A program made the position numbers and the translations under genes. 64,000 bases of DNA from Actinacidiphila bryophytorum. Its GTDB lineage: Bacteria; Actinomycetota; Actinomycetes; Streptomycetales; Streptomycetaceae. Shown one piece after another: positions 51,101 through 58,798 of this stretch (its first letter is position 1; every line of letters begins with the position of its first letter). The DNA is taken from positions 62,001 through 126,000 of the forward strand of contig NZ_JAFFIX010000013.1 in NCBI RefSeq assembly GCF_016916835.1, read 5' to 3'. The notes under the pieces were generated by a model. It made no database searches. It had not been told where the DNA came from and saw only the letters and a program-made list of their open reading frames with translations.

Positions 51101-51394
51101 GCCGCGGATGTGGTCCTGGTTGTAGTCGTAGCCCGTGTTGTGGCCGGTGTCGGGCGAGAGCTGCACCATGCCGAAGGGGACGGCGGCGCCGGGGTAGGTG
51201 TTGCCGTCGTTCTGGGTGCCGATGAAGGAGTCGACCAGGTGGGTGAGGTCGCCGCCGCCGGCGGCACCTGCCGCCTGGGCCTGCGCCCCGGCCTGGGCCT
51301 CGGCCTGAGCCGGCAGCATCGCCGCCCCCGCGGCCAGGAGCACGGTGGCCGCGACCGCGGCGGCGGTGCGCAGGCGCTGCGTTCTTGGAGCCAT
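48119..51394 (-). CDS. Secreted GH92 alpha-mannosidase with C-terminal NEW3-like domain
   Basis: This 1091-residue exported enzyme has a signal peptide (about 1-40) and a GH92 domain (about 50-760). Landmarks are HLVDSFIGTQNDGNTYPGAAVPFGMVQLSPDT, QNWSLWDTYRTQQQLLSLL, GFHEGTAWQYMWLVPQD and VTGNDDLGTMSAWQVLSAIGVYPM. An alpha-galactosidase NEW3-like beta domain follows (about 800-900), then a C-terminal beta domain (about 920-1091). Exo-alpha-mannosidase activity is expected. It is the first gene of a two-gene GH92 operon, preceded by a double CAACGTTG operator at 51410-51445 that overlaps the promoter or leader. Confidence 0.93.
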   Translation of the reverse strand: MAPRTQRLRTAAAVAATVLLAAGAAMLPAQAEAQAGAQAQAAGAAGGGDLTHLVDSFIGTQNDGNTYPGAAVPFGMVQLSPDTGHNTGYDYNQDHIRGFSAVHLSGVGCGLGGDLPVLPTTGAVTATDDAQYAAPFSHADESASPGYYKVALGTGITAELSATDRTGWQRYTFPATDQANVLLNSGQALHKVTSSTVTVLDDRTVVTAITGSGFCQDTVPYTVYTETRFDRPFASYGTWKGTQVTAGSRSSTSTGLGGAYVRFDTTQDRSVTAVTSLSWVDARGAAANLAAEGRGSFDRTAAAAKQAWQTRLSGIRVQGGTDEQQRTFYSSLYRSFLAPNIGSDVDGRYTGWDGKAHAGDGAVYYQNWSLWDTYRTQQQLLSLLAPRESRDMALSLLKIAQQSGSLPRWGYATVETNIMTGDPVTPFLVDAYRQGLLKGHEEEAYRALKKHADTVPPASSPAAGRQADAEYLAGGYVPYDPAHPGKPGDNDFQHGPSATLEYALADAALGGMARDLGHTADARRYLARGQNYRNILDPRTGFFRARDTDGGFVGPADPAASTGFHEGTAWQYMWLVPQDVPGLVGLIGSTQAANDRLDSFFAYDQLVADPAGTARNVWVNGPYSYYNQDKYNPQNEPDLSAPYTYLSTGQPWKTTDVVHAALTLFTDAPNGVTGNDDLGTMSAWQVLSAIGVYPMTPGTDLWGLSTPLFSRVDVTLDKRYYPHGNLTVTAPGSSATDRYIQSARLGGHQLTHTYLTTGDIRAGKDIALTVGASPSAWGTAPSDAPPALDTASDTQRRTAASVSPSPVGVLGGGTAADVTVSAVLTAPGQASGTVTVTAPAPLTADPTSGSFTVTSNTLPATHEVPVHITAPAGTPDGTYPVTVEVSQENGPSVTRTVQVSVTTATCEGTAGSCPQDLSAQYDVDGVGTAGGTGADFDGTGTSFPAEQLPAPGTGVLDGRAYAFPDTAGSAPNFATAHGQTLPLVRRTYSALDVLLTAHHGDVSGTATVHYADGTTADVALNATDWAAGGPRLGEDTAIHADTRYNSAGARDGVGVSIWHVALPLDRTRTAVSLTLPDDTRLALYAVSGRDA

Positions 51395-51409
51395 ACCTTC
51401 CTCTCTCCG

Positions 51410-51445
51410 CCGTCTGACAACGTTGTAGACAACGTTGTCAGACGG
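51410..51445. promoter_or_regulatory. 36-bp palindrome with two CAACGTTG operators
   Basis: Arms of 17 bp (51410-51426 and 51429-51445) are perfect complements around a central AG. Each arm contains CAACGTTG, with centres 12 bp apart, and the ends read TGACAACG and CGTTGTCA. The palindrome begins 16 bp upstream of the GH92 start codon. It is probably bound by two LacI-family dimers, and it would also form an RNA hairpin at the ribosome site if transcribed. Confidence 0.75.
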
Positions 51446-51571
51446 TCAAGTACACCTGTCGCGCTTGAGGGTTGAGGTGCCGGACGTACGAGTGAGCCGT
51501 GAGGAATCCTGTACTCCGTACTCGGCAGCGTCAATGATGTAGCGCGAATCAATTGCGGGCACCAGAGGCAG

Positions 51572-51583
51572 TGAATCGATTCA
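51572..51583. promoter_or_regulatory. TGAATCGATTCA palindrome
   Basis: This perfect 12-bp palindrome lies 180 bp upstream of the GH92 operon, with a related GAATCAATT 25 bp away. AATCGATTCA also occurs at 59738-59747, before the enolase-superfamily gene. It is a candidate site for a further LacI-type regulator. With the operator at 51410 and the terminator at 51631, it accounts for the gap 51395-51696. Confidence 0.5.
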
Positions 51584-51630
51584 TATCGCTGTTTGGGCCG
51601 GTGGCGGACCGGCTCGGAGCGGCCGGCAAG

Positions 51631-51673
51631 CGGCCGGGCCGGGGCTCCCCGACGTGGAACCCCGGCCCGGCCG
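51631..51673 (-). terminator. Hairpin terminator after ricin-lectin gene
   Basis: Perfect 14-bp arms (51631-51644 and 51660-51673) with a 15-base loop lie 24 bp past the ricin-lectin stop. They separate that gene from the GH92 operon on the same strand. Confidence 0.7.
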
Positions 51674-51696
51674 GTGCGCTCACTTCCCTGCGGAGG

Positions 51697-52431
51697 TCAC
51701 TGGTACCAGAACTGCTGGTCCACGTCGAGGTAGTCCCAGATCTGGACCTTGTCGCCGTTCTGGCCCGCCGTCGGGCCGGAGACGTTGGCGTCCAGGACCT
51801 TCGTGCCGCCGTTCCAGTGGACGGGTATCGGGGTGTTGGAGCCGAGCGCGTAATTCCACCACTGGTTCTGGTGGTTGACGTCGTCGCCGAAGCAGTGCCA
51901 GAGCTGGACCTTGGCACCGTTCACGAATCCCCCGCTGGTGTCCACATCCAGGCACATGGCGGGGTCGGTGTATTCGAGATTGACCAGTTCCGTGTAACCG
52001 TTCGTCCGCTGCCAGGGAACCCAGCCCTGGTTCAGTTTCGACGGATTGGCGATGCAGTCCCACAACTGCACCTTGTCGCCGTTCTGCCCGGCGGTCGAAC
52101 CCGAGCCGTTGGCGTCCAGGCACTTGCCGTACTTGTCGTTGACGATCTGGTAGCCGATGATCGTGTCCTGCTCCGTCACGTTCCCCTGAGCCCGCATCGC
52201 CTTCTGCGTGGCAGCCGGCAGCGACGACAGCGGCACCTCCATGGGGTGCAGCGTCAGCCCGCCCGGCGTGCCGGCGCGGGGTGTCTTCAGGTCCTGCGGG
52301 TGCGCGTCTTTCGCGGGCGCGGCGCCCGCCGGCGTGCGGACGTCGTCCGCGGTGGCGGTCGGCGCGAGCGACGCCCCCGTCACCAGGATCGCCGCCGCGG
52401 CCAGTCCCGTGAGGCCATGCCGGATCCTCAT
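51697..52431 (-). CDS. Secreted ricin-type beta-trefoil lectin protein
   Basis: This 244-residue exported protein has a signal (MRIRHGLTGLAAAAILVTGASLAPTATA). After an Ala/Pro-rich spacer it has a ricin B-type trefoil with three similar repeats: YGKCLDANGSGSTAGQNGDKVQLWDC, MCLDVDTSGGFVNGAKVQLWHC and TKVLDANVSGPTAGQNGDKVQIWDY. The QxW signature is modified to K-V-Q-L-W. It binds sugars and carries no catalytic domain. The neighbouring GH92 operon suggests a glycan-related role, but a terminator separates them. The ATG has GAGGGACAC upstream. Confidence 0.85.
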   Translation of the reverse strand: MRIRHGLTGLAAAAILVTGASLAPTATADDVRTPAGAAPAKDAHPQDLKTPRAGTPGGLTLHPMEVPLSSLPAATQKAMRAQGNVTEQDTIIGYQIVNDKYGKCLDANGSGSTAGQNGDKVQLWDCIANPSKLNQGWVPWQRTNGYTELVNLEYTDPAMCLDVDTSGGFVNGAKVQLWHCFGDDVNHQNQWWNYALGSNTPIPVHWNGGTKVLDANVSGPTAGQNGDKVQIWDYLDVDQQFWYQ

Positions 52432-52553
52432 GTGTCCCTCCCCATTGTCAGTTCCCCGGGAGGACTCCCCGCCCTCCCGGCCCAACGCCGACCATCCTTG
52501 CCGCGGAGCGCATTCCTCCGGCCGCGCAATGGCGGACTGTCCGATACCGGGGA

Positions 52554-52672
52554 GGGAAATGACTGATTTCCCGACCCGCCGGGAAATGGATTCCTTCCGG
52601 GTCTCGCAATTGTTTTAGCCTGTTAATGCGGAGTTCGGTGGCGATTTGCCAAACGGATGGTTCCGCGGGAAC
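52554..52672. promoter_or_regulatory. Inverted repeats in the divergent lectin/PPOX promoter region
   Basis: GGGAAAT-GACTG-ATTTCCC occupies 52554-52572, and another GGGAAAT lies at 52581-52587. GTTCC-GCG-GGAAC is at 52660-52672. The surrounding DNA (52560-52640) is notably AT-richer than the window. The gap 52432-52787 otherwise holds nothing recognisable. Confidence 0.45.
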
Positions 52673-52787
52673 GGGCGGCCCCTCGCGCGGGCGCGCCGGC
52701 GGGCGATGTCACGAACGGAGGGGCGCCATCCGTCGTGCTCGCAGGAGGCCCGCACCGGTGGGGCTCATGGAGATCGGAGGCATCCCG

Positions 52788-53180
52788 ATGACGAGCGCGG
52801 CTTCGCCGTTCGGGCGGTTCACCAGGCAGAAGACGATCCTGCTCACGACGTACAAGCGGGACGGCACGCCCGTCGGGACACCGGTGAGCATCGCCGTCGA
52901 CGGGGACCGGGCGTACTTCAGGACGTACGAGCCGGCCTGGAAGGTCAAGCGGCTGCGGAACAACCCCGACGTCGAGATCGCCCCCTCGACCGCGCGGGGG
53001 AAGCCCACGGGTGAGGCGATGCACGCCACGGCCACCCGGCTGGAGGGCGAGGAGGCGGCCGGTGCCGCGCGGGCCCTGGCCCACAAGTACCGCTTCCTGC
53101 ACGGCTTCCTGGTCCCCTTCATGCACCGCAGGAAGGGCTGGAAGACCCTGCACTACGCCCTGACGGCACGCGACGAGTGA
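52788..53180 (+). CDS. PPOX-class F420/flavin-dependent oxidoreductase
   Basis: This 130-residue split-barrel protein reads FGRFTRQKTILLTTYKRDGTPVGTPVSIAVDGDRAYFRTYEPAWKVKRLRNNPDVEIAPST, typical of small actinobacterial F420-binding PPOX proteins (K-x-x-R-L-R-N-N-P-x-V). The C-terminal FLHGFLVPFMHRRKGWKTLHYAL is also usual. I chose the ATG at 52788 for its GGAGG site seven bases upstream; an ATG at 52767 is in frame. The substrate is unknown. Confidence 0.8.
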   Translation: MTSAASPFGRFTRQKTILLTTYKRDGTPVGTPVSIAVDGDRAYFRTYEPAWKVKRLRNNPDVEIAPSTARGKPTGEAMHATATRLEGEEAAGAARALAHKYRFLHGFLVPFMHRRKGWKTLHYALTARDE

Positions 53181-53289
53181 CCCCCGGTCCGGCCACCGCC
53201 GGACACCGGCTCGCCCGAGGCGGAATGCGGCGCCGGACCCTTCCGGGGCGGCGCCGCTGGGGAGTGGGCTTGCGGGGGCGGGCGGTGGG

Positions 53290-53859
53290 TCAGGCCTTGA
53301 CCTTGGCCAGCACCTGCTGCGTGAAGCCCTTCGCCACGCCGCACGCCTTGCCGTCGGTCAGCGCCAGGTTGTCGGCCTCGGCGATGTTCTCGACCAGGAC
53401 CTCGAGTTCGTCCTTGCCGACCTGCATCGTCGCCTCGCAGGTGTTGCCGACCATGACGGTGGTGAACCCCTGGTAGCCGAGGATCGTCACCGGGACGTCG
53501 CCGTCCTGGGCCGTGCCCGCGTCCATGTTGTTGATGCCGTAGAAGCCGAGGCGGGTGGTGCCGCTGTACCACTCGCAGACCTCGTCGCCTGCCTTGCCGT
53601 CGGTGGCCTTCGGGGTCCCGGTGGTGTCGAGCCCGATCGCGATGAGCGAGTCGTCGGTCGGGATCTTGCAGAAGTCCATCCCCTTGAAACCCGTCGACTT
53701 CGATCCGCCCTTGCCGAAGCCGCTGCCGGCCGACGCCTTGCCCCCGGTCGAACTGCCCGTCTTCGCCGACGACGGCGAGGACGACCCGCCCCCGCACGCT
53801 GCGGCCCCCGCCAACACGATCACAGTCGCCGCCCCCGCGGCCATCCGTCGCATACGCAT
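53290..53859 (-). CDS. DUF3558-like lipoprotein
   Basis: This 189-residue product has a signal ending VLAGAAACGGG, a lipobox-like sequence, so it is probably membrane-anchored. A Ser/Gly-rich linker precedes a globular domain with three cysteines (MDFCKIPT, DEVCEWYSG, GNTCEATMQVG) and a fourth near the end (GKACGVAKG), as in DUF3558 proteins. The function is unknown. The ATG at 53859 gives MRMRRMAAG. A GTCCGGC/GCCGGAC hairpin at 53187-53204 lies between it and the convergent PPOX gene. Confidence 0.75.
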   Translation of the reverse strand: MRMRRMAAGAATVIVLAGAAACGGGSSSPSSAKTGSSTGGKASAGSGFGKGGSKSTGFKGMDFCKIPTDDSLIAIGLDTTGTPKATDGKAGDEVCEWYSGTTRLGFYGINNMDAGTAQDGDVPVTILGYQGFTTVMVGNTCEATMQVGKDELEVLVENIAEADNLALTDGKACGVAKGFTQQVLAKVKA

Positions 53860-53970
53860 GGCGACCAATCTGGCACAGCGGAGCCGTGCGCGACGAACCG
53901 GACCTGTGAAGTACTTGTGTTCAACCGGGTTGTGAGGGCCGGAACAGCGAACGGGGCCGGGAGGCCCGGG

Positions 53971-54408
53971 TCAGGACTCGTCGGTGCGGACCAGGAGGAC
54001 GGAGACCGGGGCGGACTTCGCGACGCCGCGGCTGACGCTGCTGTGGAGGAGGGCGGAGATGCCGCTGTAGTGGCCGGGGCCGACGGCGATCAGGTCGGCG
54101 CCCAGCGCGGTGGCACGGTCGACCAGGATGCCGGCCAGGTCCTCGCGCAGGCCCTCGTCGACCTCGCCGTCGGCGGTCACGCCGCCGGCGCGCAGCCGGG
54201 TGAGGGCCTCGTCCACGACCTGGCGGCCCTCGGCCGGCTCCTCGGTGGCGAAGACGCCGCCGGAGATGCCGTCGGTGATGACCTGGGCGGGCCTGATGTG
54301 GATGACGTGCACGGAGGCCCCGGTGAGCGCGGCGAGCGAGGCCACGGTGTCGAGCACTCCCGCGCCGTGGGACGTACCGTCGACGGCGGCCAGGATGTTC
54401 TTGTACAT
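53971..54408 (-). CDS. Universal stress protein family
   Basis: This 145-residue single UspA domain begins MYKNILAAVDGTSHGAGVLDTVASLAALTGASVHVIHIRP. The ATP-binding segment near the end is altered: it reads AVGPGHYSGISALLHSSVSRGVAKSAPVSVLLVR, close to G-x2-G-x9-G-S/T. The ATG has an AAGGAAG site upstream. It is probably co-transcribed with the small membrane protein gene 131 bp upstream. Confidence 0.88.
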   Translation of the reverse strand: MYKNILAAVDGTSHGAGVLDTVASLAALTGASVHVIHIRPAQVITDGISGGVFATEEPAEGRQVVDEALTRLRAGGVTADGEVDEGLREDLAGILVDRATALGADLIAVGPGHYSGISALLHSSVSRGVAKSAPVSVLLVRTDES

Positions 54409-54539
54409 GCGATCAACTTCCTTGTCCGAAGGGGCCCCAGGGTCCGTGGCCCGCGCATGGGACAGCCGCCCGCCGACCTGTTCAATTCCCAGGTCGGACG
54501 TGACGGCCGCCACGTGCGCGACAAGGAGTCAGCGGCCGG

Positions 54540-54788
54540 TCACAGCATGAGTTCGATCGCCATCCCGAGCGCACCGGCGGCGAAGACGGCCACCACGAGC
54601 ATGATCCAGACGATCGGCCCCGTGGCCCAGCCGCGGCTGAGCGGGCCGCGTTCCGGGCTGTCGAGTGAGGAGACGCCGGACTCGGCGGGCGCGGTGTGCC
54701 CGGCCAGCTGCACCGCGTCCTCCGGAACGCTCAGGCCCTCGTCGGGCAGGTGCGGGTTCAGGGGATGTACGGGGTGGGTGACCGCCAT
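54540..54788 (-). CDS. DUF6480-like small membrane protein
   Basis: This 82-residue protein has a polar N-terminal half (NPHLPDEGLSVPEDAVQLAGHTAPAESGVSS) and one C-terminal membrane helix (GPIVWIMLVVAVFAAGALGMAIEL). The layout resembles DUF6480 proteins of actinobacteria, which often adjoin stress genes. The ATG at 54788 has GGAGGGCCACC upstream. The function is unknown. Confidence 0.7.
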   Translation of the reverse strand: MAVTHPVHPLNPHLPDEGLSVPEDAVQLAGHTAPAESGVSSLDSPERGPLSRGWATGPIVWIMLVVAVFAAGALGMAIELML

Positions 54789-55046
54789 GGTGGCCCTCCG
54801 ATACGTACCGGGGAAGTCGCTACGCACCTCGGCTACCCACTGCGGCGCAGCCGATGCGGCGCAGGCGCAGGCGATGCGGACAAAAGGTCCGCGGTCCCGG
54901 GGCGCGAAGGGGGCCGCAAAGGGGATCTTCCCCGCAAGCGGACCCCAATCTTGAGAAGTTCCCGGCCGAAGGCCTTCCGGCTCCATATTCTCCGGGGGTC
55001 ATCGGCAGCCGGGAGGTTGCCGCCCACTGTCCACTGCGGAGTATGC

Positions 55047-56177
55047 ATGGCCTTGCACGAGCACGAGGTGGATCGCCGAACGCTGTTCAGGGTCGGACTG
55101 GGAACCGCGGTCGCCGCGGTTGTCGGCACCGAACTCGCCTTCTCCGAGACCGCCGAGGCAGCGCCCTCGGCCGAGTTCCCCTGGATCGTCGACTGCGACA
55201 GCTGGGGCGCCCGGCCGCCGTCCAGCCCGATCCAGATCACCGGCAACACGACGAACAAGATCATCCTGCACCACATGGCGTTCCCGAACGTCACGGACTA
55301 CTCCCGCGAGCACGCCGTCCAGCTCGCGAAGGACTGCCAGGACCTGCACATGGACACCAACGGGTGGGCGGACACCGGCCAGCACTTCACCGTCAGCCGG
55401 GGCGGCTACGTCATGGAGGGCAGGCACCGCAGCCTGGAGACCCTCGTGGCGGGCGAGCACCAGGTCGTGGCGGCGCACTGTCCCGGCGAGAACGGCAACG
55501 CCATCGGCATCGAGAACGAGGGCACGTACATCACCGAGACACCGCCCGAGGCGCTACTGGACTCGCTGGTCCAGCTGTGCGTGGCGGTGTGCCGCAAGTT
55601 CGACCTGAACGCCTGGGACATCTTCGGACACTGGGACTTCCGGGTGACCGACTGCCCGGGCATCGCCTTCTACGCGCAGTTCCCGATGATCCGCACCCGG
55701 GTACTGCACGAGCTGGGCGTCAGCCCGCAGGCGGCGCCCGAGCGGCGCTGGCCCGACATCTGGCGCTTCGTGGACAGCCCGGTCGTCCAGGTGGGGCAGT
55801 ACCTGCTGGACAACGCCGGGTACGCGCTCACGGCCGACGGCGTCTTCGGCTACGACATGAACGCCGCGCTCGCCGACTTCCAGACCACCCGCGGCATACC
55901 GGTGACCGCGGACGCCACCTTCGACACCGCCACCTGGGAGGCCCTCGCCCCGCCGCTGGACAAGCACGCGACCGGGCTGCCGGTCACCGCGCTGCAGTTC
56001 ATGCTCGCCCGCAAGGGCTACGCGGAGGTGACGGCCAGCGGCGCGTACGACCACGCGACGATGAAGGCCGTCCAGTCCATGCAGCACCTGCACGGGCTCA
56101 CCCCGGACGGCAAGGTCGACCTGAGCACCTGGTGCGCCGTGGTCGGCGGCTCGGTGCGCGAGGCCTTCTGCCGCTGA
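55047..56177 (+). CDS. Exported peptidoglycan-recognition amidase with two peptidoglycan-binding domains
   Basis: This 376-residue protein has a twin-arginine-type signal (VDRRTLFRVGLG, then AEA). A PGRP/amidase_2 domain (about 45-215) has zinc-ligand candidates His in IILHHMAFP, His in IFGHWDFR and Cys in VTDCPGIAF. Two C-terminal peptidoglycan-binding repeats follow (QVGQYLLDNAGYALTADGVFGYDMNAALADFQ and ALQFMLARKGYAEVTASGAYDHATMKAVQ). It should cleave the N-acetylmuramoyl-L-alanine bond in cell walls. The ATG at 55047 is in frame with the signal. It ends at a strong terminator. Confidence 0.9.
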   Translation: MALHEHEVDRRTLFRVGLGTAVAAVVGTELAFSETAEAAPSAEFPWIVDCDSWGARPPSSPIQITGNTTNKIILHHMAFPNVTDYSREHAVQLAKDCQDLHMDTNGWADTGQHFTVSRGGYVMEGRHRSLETLVAGEHQVVAAHCPGENGNAIGIENEGTYITETPPEALLDSLVQLCVAVCRKFDLNAWDIFGHWDFRVTDCPGIAFYAQFPMIRTRVLHELGVSPQAAPERRWPDIWRFVDSPVVQVGQYLLDNAGYALTADGVFGYDMNAALADFQTTRGIPVTADATFDTATWEALAPPLDKHATGLPVTALQFMLARKGYAEVTASGAYDHATMKAVQSMQHLHGLTPDGKVDLSTWCAVVGGSVREAFCR

Positions 56178-56186
56178 GGTCCCGCA

Positions 56187-56235
56187 CAGGGGTCCGCCCG
56201 CCCGGCGCGCGGCAAGGCGGGCGGGCGGACCCCTG
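56187..56235. terminator. Bidirectional hairpin terminator
   Basis: Perfect 18-bp arms (56187-56204 and 56218-56235) with a 13-base loop lie between the convergent stops of the amidase and the PL4 lyase. Confidence 0.85.
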
Positions 56236-56240
56236 CACAC

Positions 56241-58682
56241 TCAGTGCCCGGGGTGGCCGCCTGCGGTCGTCCGGGTACGGCCGCCGTTGGCGGTGACGCC
56301 GAACTCCAGCGCGCCCGAGCCGCCGGGCGGGCGGCTGCCGTGCGTGGTCACCGTCACCGACGCGGACCCGCCGGGCGGGATCGCGGCGGCGACCGGAACC
56401 GGGAAGGCGTTCGGGTCGGCGCCCTGGACGGCGGGCCGGTCCTGGCCGCCTCGCCGGCCGTCCGCCCAGTCCACGGCGTCCAGCCGTACGTCGTTGGCGG
56501 GGCCGGACCCGTGGTTGGCGACCTCCACCCGCCAGGTCGTCATGCCGCGCGAGGTGCCGAGGCTGGTGACCTTCCCCGCCAGCCGGGCGGGCCTGGCCGG
56601 CTGCGTGCCGTCCACCTCCAGCACGAGGGTGTCCCAACCGAAGCCGCCGGAGGGCGGGTTGGGGCCGTCGACCGGCGGTACGCCGTTGCCGTAGGTGAAC
56701 TCCACGGTGTTGTCGCCGACGGTCAGCAGCGACGCGGGGAAGCTCAGCACCGACAGCACCCGCACCGCGCTGCGGTCGGCCTGCCGGGAGATGCCGGAGT
56801 CGCCGCCGTTGGGCAGCGAGCCGACGATGCCCGCAGCGGTGCCGTTGACGGTGACCACCGGCGGCTTGCCCTGCATGGAGGAGGACACGGTCAGGTAGGC
56901 GGTGCCGTCGAGGGCCGTCTCCAGCGGGAAGTGAACCTTCCAGACACCGGACTTGGTCTGGGCGTAGTACCAGCTCTCCGGCTCCCAGTCCCGGCCGACG
57001 GTGAAGTCCAGGACCGCGGGCACGAGTCCGGGCTTGAAGTAGTCGCGCGGCAGCGGCTCGGCCGGCGACTGTGTGGCGAGCGCGAACTCGCCGCCGGAGC
57101 GGTCGGACCGGCCGATCTGCCACAGGAAGGTGGAGTGCTGGGTCGGCGCCCAGGTGATCGTGCCGAGGTTGTGCCGGGTCCCACGCGGCGAGATGCCGGT
57201 CTGCTTGTACTGGTCCGTGATCGAGCCGTCGGCGGCGAAGACGTACAGCGAGTACGTCCCCGCGTCGGTGGTCCCGGGCTGCCACGCCGGGGGCACGCCC
57301 GGGATGGTGAACGACCCGTTCTCGTCGGTCCGTACGAAGTAGGTGGCCTCGTGGATGCTGTAGACGTTGTCGGTGTCCTGGGTGCTCAGCAGGGCCCACA
57401 GGTTGGCGGCCGGGCGGCCGTCGGCGATACGTATCCGGCCGGTGACGGTGGTTCGCTGCTTGGGCGAGGGGTACAGCGGGTCGTCCACCCAGCTGGAACC
57501 GGCCCGGTTCTCCTCGATCTCCTGCTGGGCGATACGGGCGGCCTCGTCGATCACACCCTCGGGGTGGCGCGGGTCCCCGACGGTCACATAGCTGAACCAC
57601 GGCCCGTACAGCCGCCGGTAGCCGGCCGGGAGGCTGTAGCTGGGCACACCGTAGTGGTTCGGTGAGAAGTAGTTGAGGATCAGCGCGTCCTGGTGAATGG
57701 CCAGGTCCTGGCGCTGCGGGCCGACACCGTAGAAACCGGCGAGGGTCTGGTCCGACACCCCGCTGAGCGGGGTGAACCACACGCCGAACCCGTTGCCGTA
57801 GTGGCCGAACATCGGGTTCTGGTAGTGGTAGAGGCTCCAGTCGTACTTGGTGTAGACGTCGCCCGGCTTGGTGCCGCCCGCGTTGTTGTCCGGGGACGGC
57901 AGGTCCGGGTTGTTGACCCCGTCCACCCGCCACGTCTCGTCACCGACCCGCTCCTGCAGGGCCAGGTACGCGTACGTGGGCTGCTGGCCCGTACCGCGCT
58001 CCCAGTTGTAGCAGTGGTCCAGGATGCTGCGGTCCCACCGGGTGTTCATCCGGATCTCGTTGATCGAGGTCGCCGCGGTGGCGGTGAGGATGTTGTACCC
58101 GTACAGGCCGCGCTTGCCGGTGCGCATGATCAGGTGGTGCTCGTGCCGCAGCGGGTCGCTGGTCAGGTCGACGAACGCGATCTCCACCAGGTCCCGGGTC
58201 ACCCGTACGACCTTGACCTCGCCGCAGATCAGCCGGGACTTGCCGCCCGCCGCGTCGATGTAGAACGAGTGCTGGCGGTCCGGGTCGCGGGGGTCGACAC
58301 CGTTGAGGTTGTGGGCCAGCTCCGTGCCGTCGACCACGACGGACGTCGCCGTGATCGAGGTGTCGGTCCAGCCGGTCACGATCCCGCCGGCCGCGTCGTC
58401 CCGGCCGAAGGTGAAGCGCACCAGGCCGTTGTCGAGGACGACCTCGGCGGCGTCGGCCGGGAAGGCGTAGCTGCCGGGCTTCGCCGGCTTGCCGTCGATC
58501 AGCAGAGTGACCGCGCCGGCGGGGCCGGCGCCGTGGGCCGCGCCCTGCGCCGCGGCCGGGGCCGCGGGTGCCGGGGACTCCGCGGATGCGGTGCCCTCCG
58601 CGCCCAGGACGGTCGCTGCCGCGCCCGCACCGATGAGACCCAGCGTGGATCGACGACTCAGATGGCTTTCTTGCCAGGACAT
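56241..58682 (-). CDS. Secreted PL4-type rhamnogalacturonan lyase
   Basis: This 813-residue exported enzyme has a twin-arginine signal (LSRRSTLGLIGAGAAATVLG). It then shows the rhamnogalacturonan lyase family 4 arrangement: a beta-sandwich catalytic domain (VVLDNGLVRFTFGRDDAAGGIVTG, HHLIMRTGKRGLYGYNILT, MFGHYGNGFGVWFTP), a fibronectin-III-like domain (TGRIRIADGRPAANLWALLS) and a CBM-like C-terminal domain (WYYAQTKSGVWKVHFPLE, FGWDTLVLEVD). A last beta domain (about 700-813) is an extra extension. It cleaves rhamnogalacturonan I. The GCAAGCGCTTGC operator at 58787 is shared with the ABC importer. Confidence 0.85.
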   Translation of the reverse strand: MSWQESHLSRRSTLGLIGAGAAATVLGAEGTASAESPAPAAPAAAQGAAHGAGPAGAVTLLIDGKPAKPGSYAFPADAAEVVLDNGLVRFTFGRDDAAGGIVTGWTDTSITATSVVVDGTELAHNLNGVDPRDPDRQHSFYIDAAGGKSRLICGEVKVVRVTRDLVEIAFVDLTSDPLRHEHHLIMRTGKRGLYGYNILTATAATSINEIRMNTRWDRSILDHCYNWERGTGQQPTYAYLALQERVGDETWRVDGVNNPDLPSPDNNAGGTKPGDVYTKYDWSLYHYQNPMFGHYGNGFGVWFTPLSGVSDQTLAGFYGVGPQRQDLAIHQDALILNYFSPNHYGVPSYSLPAGYRRLYGPWFSYVTVGDPRHPEGVIDEAARIAQQEIEENRAGSSWVDDPLYPSPKQRTTVTGRIRIADGRPAANLWALLSTQDTDNVYSIHEATYFVRTDENGSFTIPGVPPAWQPGTTDAGTYSLYVFAADGSITDQYKQTGISPRGTRHNLGTITWAPTQHSTFLWQIGRSDRSGGEFALATQSPAEPLPRDYFKPGLVPAVLDFTVGRDWEPESWYYAQTKSGVWKVHFPLETALDGTAYLTVSSSMQGKPPVVTVNGTAAGIVGSLPNGGDSGISRQADRSAVRVLSVLSFPASLLTVGDNTVEFTYGNGVPPVDGPNPPSGGFGWDTLVLEVDGTQPARPARLAGKVTSLGTSRGMTTWRVEVANHGSGPANDVRLDAVDWADGRRGGQDRPAVQGADPNAFPVPVAAAIPPGGSASVTVTTHGSRPPGGSGALEFGVTANGGRTRTTAGGHPGH

Positions 58683-58786
58683 CAAGGCTCCTCGTGCTGC
58701 AGGACAGTGGGAACACGGACGGCAGGGCGTCGACGCCGGTGGGGGCGCACGGCGGCGCGGAGTGCCGGATCGGCGATTGAAACGTA

Positions 58787-58798
58787 GCAAGCGCTTGC
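58787..58798. promoter_or_regulatory. GCAAGCGCTTGC operator before the PL4 lyase
   Basis: This perfect 12-bp palindrome with a central CG lies 105 bp upstream of the PL4 start. GCAAGCGCTT recurs at 61083-61092 before the sugar-binding protein gene. It has the typical form of a LacI-family operator. Confidence 0.65.

Noticed and set aside
49139..51475. Long plus-strand frame opposite the first GH92 gene
   Set aside because: It is a compositional shadow of the GH92 coding sequence.
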